From positions 1 to 64,000 of the forward strand of contig MU858230.1 in the NCBI GenBank assembly GCA_033297075.1: a DNA stretch of 64,000 nt, in the 5' to 3' direction. Positions 23,775 to 35,490 of this stretch are shown here, one piece after another. Numbering within the stretch: position 1 is the stretch's first letter; each line of letters starts with the position of its first letter. The translations under genes and the position numbers were made by a program. Source of the DNA: Rhypophila decipiens (lineage: Eukaryota; Ascomycota; Sordariomycetes; Sordariales; Naviculisporaceae). Under the pieces are notes generated by a model. That model was not told where the DNA came from, searched no databases, and worked only from the letters and a program-made list of their open reading frames with translations.

Positions 23775-25088
23775 CTAATCGCACGAACCACCAACACTCG
23801 AAATCTTGCCCGTAAGCGGGTTCCTCACGGGCTCCAGATCCCAGTGCTCTCCACGGTACTTGTCCTCCTCGTCCTCAAAGACACGCGCCCAGGCCAGTCT
23901 CAGCGGGGCGGGCAGATTCCAGCAGTATCCCTCGTCATTGTGCAGCCAGATGCGGACAAGGTGGCGGGACACACCGGCGGCATTGTCATTCTCAAAGGCT
24001 TCTCTGCGGTGGAGAAGGGCCATATTGTTGATAAATCGCAAGTCTCCCTTTTCCATGCGCGGCTTGATTTCGTGTTTCCGTGCGATGAAGTGCACTGCGT
24101 CGAGAGCCTCGGCTTGGGCTTCTGTGAGCCCTGGTATGCCGGCTGATCTGGGCTCAAAGGGCAAGTGTCCGACTAGCAAGCGGCGCGAGAAAGACGTGAT
24201 CAGCTTGTTGTCGTGGTGGTACAGGAGAGCACGCTTGTAGAAAGCTGGATCGCGGCCATAGGTGTCAAACGGCCAGTCGGGGGCGGCCAGGGTGTGAATG
24301 AGATCGGGTCGGGTGGCGGCAAGTTCGTTATAGACGGTGTATGCCGAGGCAAGGACGGATCGACCACCTGACGCGGCAAGGGACTGGGTAAACAGACAGA
24401 GCGTATCCGTCACGGTGTCGGTGTGGAAGGGCTTGTCCTCCGAGTATTGCTCGTCAAAGGCGGAGGAATCGGGAGAGGGATCACCCTTCTTGATGACGTG
24501 GATCAGCATGCTTCCACGTTGGTCCTGCTTTCCACGCACTTGGGCGATGTAAGACGAGATGCCGAGATAGATGATGGTTAGGTCGGGGAGCTCATAGTCG
24601 TCGGGGTTGAGACCGCGGACGACGGAGAAGCCCTTGCCGCCGTAAATCTCGTCACGAATGGCAGACAGGGCCTTGCCCAGCTTGGGGAGAGGAAAGTTGG
24701 CCTTGGTCACTTTGTGCCCGTCTAGGCCTTGGTCTTTGAAGTACTCGAGCGCATCGAGGAGCTCGGTCTTGTCCTCGGGAGTCAGATGGTACACGTAGTC
24801 CTTCTCGTCTGGGAAGCTATCAGAGGTCCAAACGAGAGGACCCTGGAGCTCGGTAGGCCATCCGGCGGGGACGGCGGTAGGCAAGTTTCCGGCCTTGACC
24901 CGGGCGGCAACGCGGGCGAGGTACTTGTCTTCTTCGACCTCGTAGCCAATGTCGGCAAACTTGCCGCTGGTTTCGAGTTTGGCCTGCTCGGCCCGGACTC
25001 CGTCAATGTGGAAGCGGGCACGGAGACCCTGCGAGTAGTAGGGGATGGGAGCTTCGCTGGGAGCGGTGTTGTCGGTCTGGGAAGCCAT
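23775..25088 (-). CDS. TauD/TfdA-family 2-oxoglutarate/Fe(II) dioxygenase, 437 aa
   Basis: Predicted alpha-ketoglutarate-dependent hydroxylase of the taurine/alkylsulfonate dioxygenase family; fungal members act on sulfonates, xanthine-like compounds or in secondary metabolism, and the substrate here is unknown. Seen: single coding exon; iron ligands H222-x-D224 (KPFHTDTVTD) and distal H360 (NNMALLHRREAF), with R375/R379 (SRHLVRIWL) for the 2-oxoglutarate carboxylate. The N-terminal about 120 residues form the usual fungal extension (GYEVEEDKYLAR, ELQGPLVWT). The 5' leader seems to hold a 55-bp intron (25161-25107, GTACGT ... GACTAAC ... CCCAG). TATATATA lies near 25291-25298. It is convergent with the Zn2Cys6 regulator, with 262 bp between stops. 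Confidence 0.92.
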   Translation of the reverse strand: MASQTDNTAPSEAPIPYYSQGLRARFHIDGVRAEQAKLETSGKFADIGYEVEEDKYLARVAARVKAGNLPTAVPAGWPTELQGPLVWTSDSFPDEKDYVYHLTPEDKTELLDALEYFKDQGLDGHKVTKANFPLPKLGKALSAIRDEIYGGKGFSVVRGLNPDDYELPDLTIIYLGISSYIAQVRGKQDQRGSMLIHVIKKGDPSPDSSAFDEQYSEDKPFHTDTVTDTLCLFTQSLAASGGRSVLASAYTVYNELAATRPDLIHTLAAPDWPFDTYGRDPAFYKRALLYHHDNKLITSFSRRLLVGHLPFEPRSAGIPGLTEAQAEALDAVHFIARKHEIKPRMEKGDLRFINNMALLHRREAFENDNAAGVSRHLVRIWLHNDEGYCWNLPAPLRLAWARVFEDEEDKYRGEHWDLEPVRNPLTGKISSVGGSCD

Positions 25089-28000
25089 GATGTGTATCTA
25101 AGTGAACTGGGCTTGTTAGTCTGGCTGGTCTGTATCGGAACCAAAGTGACGGCACACGTACCTGAATGTGTATTTTTTGTGGTCTGTTACTATTCCAGGT
25201 TTGATGGAGCGTCGAATGTCTGTGGATTGTTTGCTGTGGATCAAAGTGAACGTTCAGAGTGATGCCGAATCCCAAACCTGGATATCAAGGTATATATACT
25301 CGAAAAACAGAGTCTTCCAGGCAGACCTCCATGCTTAGCTTTGGAGAGCGTCGGCAGTAAGACGGATTGTTGACCTTTGCAACCAGAGAATGACCGAGCA
25401 GCCAACGGCGGAGGCTGCCTCTGCCTCTGACCGGATGGACCGCGGAAACCGTTGGAAGACCGGAGGCTTAGGGTTAGATCGGTGAGCCCCAACAGGTCCA
25501 TGACTCCATGTTGACATGGCTCTTACCCCTTTTCCAGCTTCTTACTCATCACCTGCGTACCTGCCTCCCCGAGTACGGGGTGAGCCGGGGGTCCTCAGCC
25601 CTGTAAGACCGCTTGGCAGGAGTGAAGGCGACATGATTGGGGAAGCTTCGCCACCAGGTGTGTCTTGTTGGGTGTGCAAAAGTCTGTCTCGGCGATAATA
25701 TGATTGGTTGGCCTCTAATGAAAACAGTCCAAGTATATGAGTGCAAGCCTCAGTCAACTTCAAGCCGGAAGAGGAACCGCCGCGGAAGTTCGGTGACAGA
25801 GATCAAGGCAGACCTCGGCCAGTCCAGTGTAACATCAGGTTCGATCAAGGCCGTTGCGATCCACGTCCTCGGTTCCATGTTGCTAGATATAGACTTGTGT
25901 GGACGAATGGGATGCCATAATCACAGATAGGCCGAGCAAAGCTGAGATTGAAACTAGTACATGGGAACGCTCGGTGTCGTGGAACCAATGATATCTCGAG
26001 TTCACTGTCCTCGGATGACTCGTTAAAGGGCGGTGGCTTTCCCTAGCTTTTCATCTTCTTGGTTGAAGTGGAAACGTCAATGAACTGTGCAGCGGTGCTG
26101 TTGCAGTGTTGTGTGACTTGCATGTACAGATGGCATGTACCTATGCTGCTTGAATAGACATGGAATGTCCGGATAGGTGGGCAATGGGTATCGACATCAG
26201 AATGCAGTGCTGATGCACGAAAGGGTAATGATACACCGCTATTCGGTACTAGTAATGAGTCGTCTTTCCATGAGATTCTTCACTGCTTACTTGCCGTTCT
26301 TAGCGATCCCTAACAACTTAATAAGACATGACGATACCTGAAAATGAAATGCAGCTATCCCCCCTCAGCCACCGTTGTCACCCCGGCTGCAGAGAACCGT
26401 CAGGATATGGTTACACCGCTGATTACAGTCTCAGATCCCCGGTAAATCATCTTCCTGAGTACCAACCACCAAGTGTCTCGGTGGCGAGAACTCCGTTACC
26501 CCCACGACTGAATTTATTTCCAAGTGCGCTGTACAGTACAGCGTGGTGCGCGTCTGCGGGTTGAGACAATGGACGCTGCCTCGGTGCCTTGGGGTAATTG
26601 TCCATTGTGTTGACGGTTGCCTTAAGTTGATCGACTCCATCGTCGGTGGTTCCCGGCCTAAATAAAAGATACAAGTTGGCTGGATTGTACATGTAACTGA
26701 TGCAATCATGCAGACCGTTGCTTAATACCTCCCCACCAATGTCAGTTCTAGATTAGCCCCGAGCCATCTGATCCCGGTGTGCTCGGTACGCCTCGTCAGG
26801 TTCCGTCCACGGGCTGACAGGTCAATTCGTCCGAACTTGTGGAGAGGGTTGCCGTCTGCCGGCGGTAACCCCCGGTATTCCCACGTTAACACGGGCATGG
26901 CCGTGGCATCATATCGCTGCAGTGAGCTCTCTTCATTGCGGGTTTCCACCTTGCAGCGACTCTCTTGGTGGCCAGGCAGAAGCTTGATCGGACTGACCGG
27001 GTATGCAGTACTGCAAGCTAGCGATTACCATACTTATCGGCACATATGGACCGTCGTCCTAGAGTCCGTATTTAGGCCCTTGCTCCGTCCTCGTCGTATT
27101 GGAAGTAACGATACGTATTCCGGTGGCCAGGCATCAACGCCAACCAAGCGAGGTCGTATTTTGACTCCTTCAGCACGTGGTGCCTGCCATGGAGATGTCG
27201 TGCACCCTTGTTCTGCTTAACAACGGTCCAAGACACAGGTCTGTGTGCCTCCAGGGGTCCATGAGGCTCAACCAGGTATAAACTGCACACGACGACCAAC
27301 GGAGACCCCTGCATGCGTACATCTTAACCAACAGACTATTCTTTGATTTCCATTTTCCGCGTATGCCCGTTCTTGCTTGAGGTGAACATTTTCAACTTGT
27401 TCCTCGTCAGGCGTTGGCATGGCCACCATCGCTCGGTGAGCCCATGCATGGAGCTCTCGATTGCGTACTTGTTGGGGCCCAGCCAACATTGTCGAGGCTT
27501 CAAGGTCTACGAGTAATCAACCGGAAAGACTCGGCTTATCTATATCTGGTCTCTAGGCTGTCATGAGTTCCTGAATGACAGCCTGAGATGTTGTTGGACG
27601 TAGGAGCTACATACCCGTACCGTATCTGACAGGTTTTGGAAATGAGCAGCACTAGCAGCCAACTGCACCCATCTCGGATCACCTGTTGGTAAAATTGATC
27701 TAGTCTACGTAATGTGACGATCATAGGACTGCACGCCAGCTCAAGGAATCATCATGAATAGTTGTGCCGAATATGGGACTTGCGCCAGGCAACAAGCATC
27801 ATATCATCAGCCATATCCAGTCGATTCACAAAAGACCAGAGTCATATCCTCCTGGACAAGTCATTGGACGATCATGATCACCGCGGGCCGAACACCTTTG
27901 AAGCTGACTGAGAATTTGATATTATGGTTTAACCCCTGTACTTATCCGAGAGGTATGATGCTCTACCGTGACTCCGTGAGGCTCTTTGCTGTTCCAAGGA

Positions 28001-28123
28001 TCCAACCTATAACATGCACCAAGAAAACGAGATATCAGATCCACCAGGTTGCTTGAGATTGCGAAGAAGACTTCTTTATCAAAGCCCCCAACATGTGATA
28101 GTTGCTGGTTTAGTCTCATTGAC
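25089..28123. other. Large gene-free region (3.0 kb)
   Basis: No frame has a recognisable motif or splice structure. Contains the TauD promoter and leader at its left end, a near-palindrome at 26527-26543 and a short hairpin at 27555-27584. Otherwise I see nothing. Confidence 0.5.
27555..27584. repeat. 10-bp perfect inverted repeat (hairpin, 10-nt loop)
   Basis: Arms AGGCTGTCAT and ATGACAGCCT separated by ten bases. It could form a short RNA hairpin or a dyad binding site; no neighbouring gene defines a role. Confidence 0.6.
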
Positions 28124-30042
28124 TCATTCACCGACATGAACACCATGGAAGCCAAAGGCCACCGCGAACCCAATCTCTCCCCTCCCCAACTCCTTCATGG
28201 TTTTCGCATCGAGACACAACAAATAGCTGTTTTCGCAGTAGCCATCCAGAACGAGGCTCAGCAGGACGCCATCATCCTCTGCTGTGGCGCCGGGTCTGGG
28301 CACAAAGATGGCCTCGCCCGGCGTGTGGCCGCTTGGATTATCCCAAAAGAGCACCTCGCGGCTATCTGTGTCCGTCTTGGCGAGCCCATCCATTGCCGTG
28401 CTCTTTCCACGATAGACAACGCTGTACACGTATCGGTGACGCTTCGTCTTGTATAGGGGGTTGATGGTCGGTAGCTCTCCCGAGTGGGGTGCCGGTATGT
28501 CGAACAGCTTCTCGACCGAAATAGGCGGCGGTGCTACAAGAGACCCAGCCGGAGGAAGAACTGGTGCCGTCTCTGGAACTTCGGCAGGCTCTGGTAAGTT
28601 ATTCTGGATCCGGATATGCCATCTAGTGTGATGTGTCATGGCGCCTTTTACGCGCTCCTTGTCGCCCCAGAACTTGGTGTGTGCGTCATCCTGCTTCAAA
28701 AGGACATCGTAGTACAAGGTGTCGATGATATCAAGATTCGTGTATCCAATGACGTCACAAAATAGGCTTGTGGTGTTCTTTTCGACATCAGTTTCGTCCC
28801 TTTCCTCGAAGGCGTTGATGGTGTGGAAAAAGAAGGCGGCATCTGTGTCAAATTCGGCGACCACCCCCTTTCCATGATGCCGGTCGACGACAAACCACTT
28901 GCACTTCTTGCTCTTGTCAAAGGGCTCGATCGAGTCTTTGACATTTCGCTGCCACATGATCATCAATCCGCGGGCAGCAATGTGGGAGCTAGGGACACAG
29001 AGTATGACGAAGCTGGGCGAGAGATAGAGGCTATGAATGTAGGCGGCCTTGAGGTCCGGACGAGCAATGGTGGCCAAGATGTCGGTTTCACCGGTTGCGG
29101 CGCTGACTCTGAAGATGCGGTAAGTGGCATCTTTGCCAAAGTCCTCGTTGAAGTTGAACACGTCTCCCGTAACAGGATCCCGTTCGGCATGTGCGCACGA
29201 AAGGGGGCCCTTCAGCTCTGGATGGAGTACTTTCTGGGTTGCAAATCCGATAGGCTCGAGGGTGCGCGGGTCGCACTGCTTCATCATGGTGTTGTCGGTG
29301 GTTATCCACACCGACTTTGGCAGCTTTGCCTGATGTCCACCACTCGTCATGTCGATCGATGTGTTCTCGGGTGCAGCTACTCGGTCCTTCAGGTTGCCTG
29401 CCGCCGACTCTAGGCCGGGAAAGTGTGGAACGACGGCCACGCTGATTGTCTCGATCCACTTGTCCTCGGTCTTGGTACGGAAACCGCGCCAAGTGGACAT
29501 GATCTTTGCAAAGAGGCCGAGGCAAGGATCCCGCCGCTGGGCAAAGGAGAAGAAGGGCCGGTCGCCGTAAGCTTTGATGTACTGAATCATTTCGTCGGCT
29601 TGTCTTCTCGAGGAATAGTACATCTTGACCTTGTCCTCGCCGTCGGGGAGAATGTCGAAGCGGTGCGTGTGTGCAAATCCATCAAACCAGTGGTTTGTAC
29701 GGTACGTGCCGATTGCCGTATCTTCCACCTTGTACACCCCAGGACCTGTTCGGTAGAGGGAGCCGGCTGCCCATACTGGAATCTGACCAGAGACGTGGAC
29801 TTGGACCGGCCCTCGTTCTTCAGTGAGGCCATCGAACTAGACGAATTATAGGCCAGGTCAGCAGCTGTATCAATAGCCTGACCGGAAATGCGACTTGATC
29901 CTACCCCGGCTTCGTTTGGCCATTCTGTGTAATCCCCGGCAGCAAAGTTGTCGAGTGTGTCTTGGTAATCGGCTGTCTCGTCGGCCTGTGTACGGACGAT
30001 GGCATCCCCGCCGCCGAGACCGTTTCCTAGGGTGGATGTCAT
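28124..30042 (-). CDS. Carotenoid/stilbene cleavage oxygenase (RPE65 family), 616 aa
   Basis: Predicted non-haem iron dioxygenase cleaving a carotenoid, apocarotenoid or stilbene double bond. Seen: exons 30042-29905 and 29836-28124; the join gives WPNEAG-FDGLTEERGP, the usual family start. All four iron-binding histidines are visible: H262 (SCAHAERDP), H314 (AYIHSLYLSP), H384 (FFFHTINAFEE) and H610 (FGFHGVHVGE at the C-terminus). The early block NHWFDGFAHTHRF and the later FSFAQRRDPC are typical of the fungal torulene-dioxygenase/CAO-2 (CarT) branch, and the 616-residue length also fits that branch; resveratrol-cleaving CAO-1-type enzymes remain possible. No carotenoid-synthesis genes lie nearby, so it is not part of a car cluster in this window. 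Cytosolic or membrane-associated, with no signal peptide. Confidence 0.9.
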
Positions 30043-32435
30043 TGCAGTTGTCAGCCGTAATAGGGGTTGACGGGAGGTGCGGTATTGAACGTGAAGCGGC
30101 AGGCCCTGGATGGTGGTGATGGTGAAGAGTCGAAGGAGAATCAGGACTCCGTCCCCGTCCGGCCCATCAACCGATAACTTCGATCCCGTCGTCGCCGATA
30201 TGCGGACGAGTCACGAATGCCCACTCTCGAATCGATGAGCAACTTCTGTGGCTTGAGATGGAAAGAGCACCTTCCGGATTTTTCGCGAGTCGTGATCGTC
30301 GGGCTGGGTCAATATCCTCCGAGGTCTCCTTCCGGTCGTTCGGCACGGATAAGAACACAGTTGACCGGCCACCATTTGCTCGGGCGTCGCCCAGGGCTGT
30401 CCCAAGGACACTTAAAGAATTGGCAGAGGAAAATACTTGGGATGGAGACTAGGACAGAGATGCGTCATGATGGTCTGATGGGGTTGGAGGGAGACTTGGA
30501 GGAACAGAGCATTGGAGGAGGCGGAGGGGGGGTACGGATACCGAGGAAGTCAACGGCGTGAAGTGGATCTTGGCTTGAGAGATTACAAGGACATCTTCAA
30601 GTCGCTAACATTCTGAGTTAATAGGCTGGCTGCCAAAAAGTCACAGGTGCCACCAGCGTCATGAGAAGGGGATCTGGGAACCTCGGGATTGTAAGGGATG
30701 GATTAAAGAGAAAGGCAAGGGCAACAAACCCGAACGATTGGAAGGGGACCCCAATGCCCAGATGCCCAGAGTAAATAGTCTGTCTTTTCTGCTTTGACAG
30801 GGCTGCAGACCAAAAGCCACAAAGAATTCCAAAACACCCATCCGCCATTTTGGCAGCTCGGAAGGGAAAGGCGTCGTGTTCGGCATCAATGTTGGAAGCG
30901 CAAGCGACGGATTTTGTGACGGGAACAATGCAGCGTGGTCGGCAGCACAGCTCCTGAGCTCACTGGACCACTGGCTTGCTTCCTGGCGAATTGCTTGGCA
31001 TTGGATCAGAAATGCGGGAATGGTCGGCGCCACAAGCAACCTTCCAGGTTGTCGTCCTCGAAACAGGGAAAGGTAAGCGAGGCCAAGAGATGTGGCTTGC
31101 CTTCTGTCAATGCCCCTTGGTACCGGTGAACAGAAAATGGCTGGATTCTTGCAGGAATTCCCACCAAATGCTCGAAATTATTTGTGGTGGTTCCTGCACT
31201 TTCCATTCGAATCCCCGCGCCAAGAAGAAGGAACTTGAAGAAGCGTGAACTTTAAACCTCAAGCCCCACACCTACCGCTCCTCCTCTCATTTCCTTCCCA
31301 CGTGGCCGCCCTCCGAGCAAATCACCGGGAAGGAGAAAAGGGAAAGGCGTCAAATGTCTGCGTGGCATTCCGTCATCCGTCTTGCCATTTCCCATCCCGA
31401 CAATTCTGGTTGCTCACGTTTGGACATCTTGATATGTCTGGGCAAGGAAGAAACCACCACTCACATCGATTCGTTTTCGCTTAAATGCTGCAAGTCGCCC
31501 GCCCTTCCAGTGATGTCAAATCTTGCACCAAATCTCATGGCAACACAGTTCACAAGACGATTTGGTAACCCTCTCTGATTAGCCCGCCGAGGCTCTTACT
31601 CGACAGAAGCATCGGCATCACGCCCTCCCACGCCGAAGTTGTCTCGAAAAGGAAGGTGCTCCGGGCCACACTTCTACCGGTCAACTCACATTACATGCGG
31701 ATACACGTTGAGTGTCGAGCTCGTGGATTACCGTTCAGCCCATGGTAACAATAAATGACGGGAATGCTCTGCAAATCACCGCTAAATTCCGGCCATTTAT
31801 TGTTACCATGGGCTGCCGTTCAAGCCGGTTGAACGGGCTCGCATGGAATCGATGCAACAAACAAAAGGATGGTTCAATTCAGCCTAGAGACTTGCTGTGG
31901 CTCGGTCGTCTATAACTGCCATGTTGAGACACCGAGACAACCTGGAACACGCGAGCTCATTCTCGTGCCAAAAGCAAGCCATCATGATTCATGATAAACA
32001 TACCTAACCCTCCGGTAAACTGTAATTTCACAACATAGCCCGTCCTGTAACCAGTATTCGGTTTTTGACACAGGCGCAAGTCCAAGAACATGAAGCACGG
32101 CGCGGCGACCCAATACCCGTGCTGGCAGCGGCTGTTGAGTGTTGACAAATGCCGTGCTAACTGGATGGTAATAAATGCTGTTGCTGGTATTCTTTATCCC
32201 TAGGCAGGTGTCCAGGTCGAAAAGGGTGACAGTGGATCAGGTTCGTTCCCAGGTCTTCTCCGGCTAGACGCAGCCACACAATTTCATCTGCCACTCGACT
32301 CATGTCGCTATCTTCTAATTCGGAGTTTATTACTCAGTCGTCTAGTATCTTATTCCATTTATAAGATAGCCGGTCTCTGAGTCTAGCAGACTCAATCTTC
32401 AACATTCGCATATATAGACTGACCCATCATCTCTT
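30043..32435. other. Intergenic region with a MITE-like insertion
   Basis: 2.4 kb without a supportable gene. The only structured element is the inverted-repeat unit at 31736-31815. Confidence 0.5.
31736..31815. mobile_element. MITE-like 80-bp element, 22-bp perfect terminal inverted repeats, 5-bp target duplication
   Basis: Arms 31736-31757 and 31794-31815 are exact reverse complements (beginning CAGCCCATGG and ending CCATGGGCTG), enclosing a 36-bp core. Directly outside each arm is CCGTT (31731-31735 and 31816-31820), as expected for a transposon target-site duplication. No coding capacity. It could instead be a hairpin RNA or foldback sequence, but the flanking direct repeat favours an insertion. 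Superfamily not assignable. Confidence 0.7.
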
Positions 32436-33770
32436 TCAGGCCTTGCTATCCCCTCCACGCGCATCAAGGTTCCCCCAGCCAACTCCATGGGCAACCCTCA
32501 GCGCCCTGATCGAGTCGCTATCAAACTCATGCTTGGTCTTCATAAACTTAAAGTACATGAAGGTATGCGGACTGCCCATGTACCTCTTCATGGTGACTTG
32601 ATTCCCCCCAGCAATCAGCTTCATTCCGTATGCCTCACCTTCGTCTCTGAGTGGATCAATTTCGGCCGTACGAATATAGGTGTGACAGAGTCCCTTCCAG
32701 TTTGGTGCCCGCAAGGGGGCGAGCCACCACTCAGGCCACATGGCGCGGAGTTTGGGCAGCTGGTCTTGGGAGATGCAGAACTGCCCGAACCACCGGATGC
32801 GTTTCCAGGGGAGGATGGGCGCTCGGTGGAAGTCATGAAAGGACTGAAACGGGGAGTCGGTATAGTACTTGTATCCTAGGCTGTCAGTGGACGGCGGCAC
32901 GGTGGGCATGCAGAGTTTCAGCGGAATGTCGGCGTCGCGAGCGAGGTGTTGAAGGACAATGCTGATGTGTCCACCTGCCGAGACGCCGCCAATGGAGAGG
33001 GAGGTAGGATCAACGTTGAGAGATGCAGCGTTGTCTCTTGTCTGCCACAGTGTAAGTTGTATCATTCTGTAACCGCAGAAAGACGGACCAGCTCACCCAG
33101 TTCAAGGCCGCCCAAGCATCCTGGAAGGCTTTCCCAAAAACGGATTCTGGGGGCATGTCACAAGTTAATCACAAGATCTATCTTTGTGGGTGGCACGACT
33201 GAACATACCTGGACACCGACGATAGTCGACATCAACTACCACCACTCCTGCCTCACGCATACTAAGACAAAGCTGTGCCTCCACTTGCAAGTCTCCGGTC
33301 ACAAATCCACCACCTACATGGCCCTGTGTCAGTCCACGTTATCCTTCAGTAAAATGTCATACCGATTGGAGTTGCCCACCATGGAAGTTGAGGTGGGCGC
33401 CGTACGGCCCATCTCCAAACTCTTCAGGGTCCGGATGGTACACCCTGACAACAAACTTGGCCCCGTCCTCCGAGGTTACCTCGTGGTCAGCGACTCGCTC
33501 ATATCCCGAAGTATCGACTGCCCATGATGGGCGGTATTTTTCAGGATTGGCCCTCATATCCTTCAGGTCAACCGTATGTCCCGGGGGCGCTTTAGCGATG
33601 ACATCGACAAAGTATTCGAGAAATTCCGGGTCTAGCTTGGGCAAGATATGATCCTCAATAAGACCCGTCGGATCTATATTCTCTTTCGGTGGCTCCTGGG
33701 CTGCTGCTGGCTCCATAGGAACTGCTATGGGAGCTGAGCTCGTCGTGACAGCTGATTCCATGTTCGACAT
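32436..33770 (-). CDS. Alpha/beta hydrolase, HSL-type esterase/lipase, 383 aa
   Basis: Predicted carboxylesterase of the hormone-sensitive-lipase group. Seen: exons 33770-33380, 33313-33209, 33146-33097 and 33041-32436, with introns of 55-66 bp. Splicing rebuilds the oxyanion motif HGGGF (130-134). The nucleophile is S203 in GGVSAGGH (GxSxG), the acid is D311 in AEIDPLRDEG, and the histidine is H341 in GSPHTFMY. YRRCPESVF after the second strand matches the family YRLAPE block. The N-terminal 30 residues are A/P/E-rich without a signal peptide, so it is likely cytosolic. A second ATG (residue 4) is equally possible. It may act on the same or different esters as the neighbouring secreted lyase; there is no direct link. 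Confidence 0.92.
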
Positions 33771-34753
33771 GGTTGACTGCCTTTTGACACGTTATGCTTT
33801 CGTAATATTGATATTGGTTCAAGTGATAATACAAGTGATATTGCTGGGCTGAATAAGTGATTTGTTGGCTTGTCTTCACTTTGTCGGATAAATCTAACCA
33901 GACAACAGCTCGGCAGTCGCTTCTCGTTCTTGGGGAGGACAAGTGCATGTATAAATTGCGGGGAACGGGGGTGAATTCTCCCGTATGCTATTAACCTGGA
34001 AGGTACACTCAACTGCCGCCTGAACCAGTCCCCACTCCCGACAGCGTCTGATCATGAATTGACGTTGGACGTTGTTGTCACTCTTCCAGTGACCGGTCAC
34101 CTCATCGTTTGAAGTTCATCAGTTGTTGTTCACTCATCCTAGCTCCCGTTCCGATACAAACCATGGGTCCAGTCCCCGTTCATCTCATGATCTCATAGTG
34201 CGATAATATGTCTGTGCGAGAGATACGGACACCAGGTCCCAAAAGAATGGGAAAAAGTCGGTTTGAGGAATGTCTTTCTCCATAAGCGGTAGATAAAGTA
34301 CACTGTCCCCCGGAATGTCATCGGCCAGGAACTGATACGGAGGATTCCCAGGTGATGACCCCCTCCAACCCCCTGAGATCTCAAGAGCCAAGAAACCGGC
34401 TCGATGCGTGACAGAATAAACGCGGAACCATGCTCGTTCCTTCACGCTAAATCTACAGCACTAAGGCATGATGTGGGGCTGACCACAGTACCGGAAAGAT
34501 GTGAAGACTGTGCAGGTGCAACTTCAAGCCCATCGACGTGTCGGTCAGTCGTCCATAAGCACATCACCGTGATGCAGATCCACAGCCACATGGTTCATTT
34601 CCAAGCGGTGTTAGTTGATCACTGAAGCTTGTAGGCAAGGTCTTTGTCCGAACCTGAAATGTTGACAGTCCATCAGCTAACAGTGCGACATTTCAGCGCC
34701 CTCCATACCTAGATACAAACAACCTGCCACTATTTGTCTCATTGAAAGATCAG
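33771..34753. other. Intergenic, divergent promoter region
   Basis: About 1 kb between the esterase (-) and the small plus-strand gene. No gene seen. Confidence 0.5.
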
Positions 34754-35245
34754 ATGGACCTCAACGACCTGCTTAACAAAACGCCGTCTCATAAAAGGAC
34801 TTCTTCCAAGGCAGACAACTTGAATGTCGATCAGCCGGCGCCGAAGCATGCCCGGGGAGATGGGTCAAGCACCCACCCAGCAGCATCATCTTCCACAAGC
34901 TCAACAACCAACCCCAGTCAAGGCAGTGTCGAGCCACGTCTCCAGGGTGTCTGGGTCGTCCTCAAGTTGAGCGGTGATCCCCATGACTATGACGCAATGA
35001 AGACTATTGATGGAGTCTATGCCAGCAAGAAGGATGCAGAAGCACGAATCGAAAAGGAACGGTTAGAGTTTATCAAAGAATCGGACATCGATCCGGATCA
35101 CATTGAGGAGGAGAGTGGTGGTTCTGGGTGGTTCTGGGATGATGGTAACAGTGAGCTGACTGGTTTCTCAATGGAATTCCACAAAATCATCTGGCCTACA
35201 CCGAAAAGCGAAGCTACATCTCTGCCGTCAGAGTCGTCCAAGTAA
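34754..35245 (+). CDS. Hypothetical protein, 163 aa
   Basis: Function unknown; family not recognised. Seen: residues 1-65 are hydrophilic and S/T-rich (MDLNDLLNKT..., AASSSTSSTT), probably disordered, with a basic patch PKHARGD. From about residue 68 a compact domain is suggested (LQGVWVVLKLSGDPHDYD, VYASKKDAEARIEKERLEF), then an acidic/aromatic segment (EEESGGSGWFWDD) and a short S/E-rich tail. No signal peptide, membrane segment or intron. The start is the first ATG in frame. The composition and the domain-like second half argue against a chance frame. Confidence 0.7.
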   Translation: MDLNDLLNKTPSHKRTSSKADNLNVDQPAPKHARGDGSSTHPAASSSTSSTTNPSQGSVEPRLQGVWVVLKLSGDPHDYDAMKTIDGVYASKKDAEARIEKERLEFIKESDIDPDHIEEESGGSGWFWDDGNSELTGFSMEFHKIIWPTPKSEATSLPSESSK

Positions 35246-35490
35246 TCCGGAACACTTGCGAGGACTATATACCAGCTGTAGGGAAAGCCAATGTCATCAG
35301 TAAGGACCGGTATGTGTAAGAGTTGTGGCTATGAGCTCAATATCAAACTCTCTTTGTTCCTCAAATAGACGTATACACAAAAAGAAGGCTCAGACTAAAT
35401 CCAATTTTCGGGTCCCGACAAGGACAGTAAGTAACCAGCTTTGTTATAACTTATATGCCCCTGAAGACCTCAGCTCATATCATGTACCCA

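Noticed and set aside
24729..25262. 177-codon plus-strand frame
   Set aside because: Antisense of the TauD dioxygenase N-terminus and its leader.
28124..30042. Part of a carotenoid (car) gene cluster
   Set aside because: No phytoene synthase, desaturase or opsin gene is present in the window; the cleavage oxygenase stands alone.
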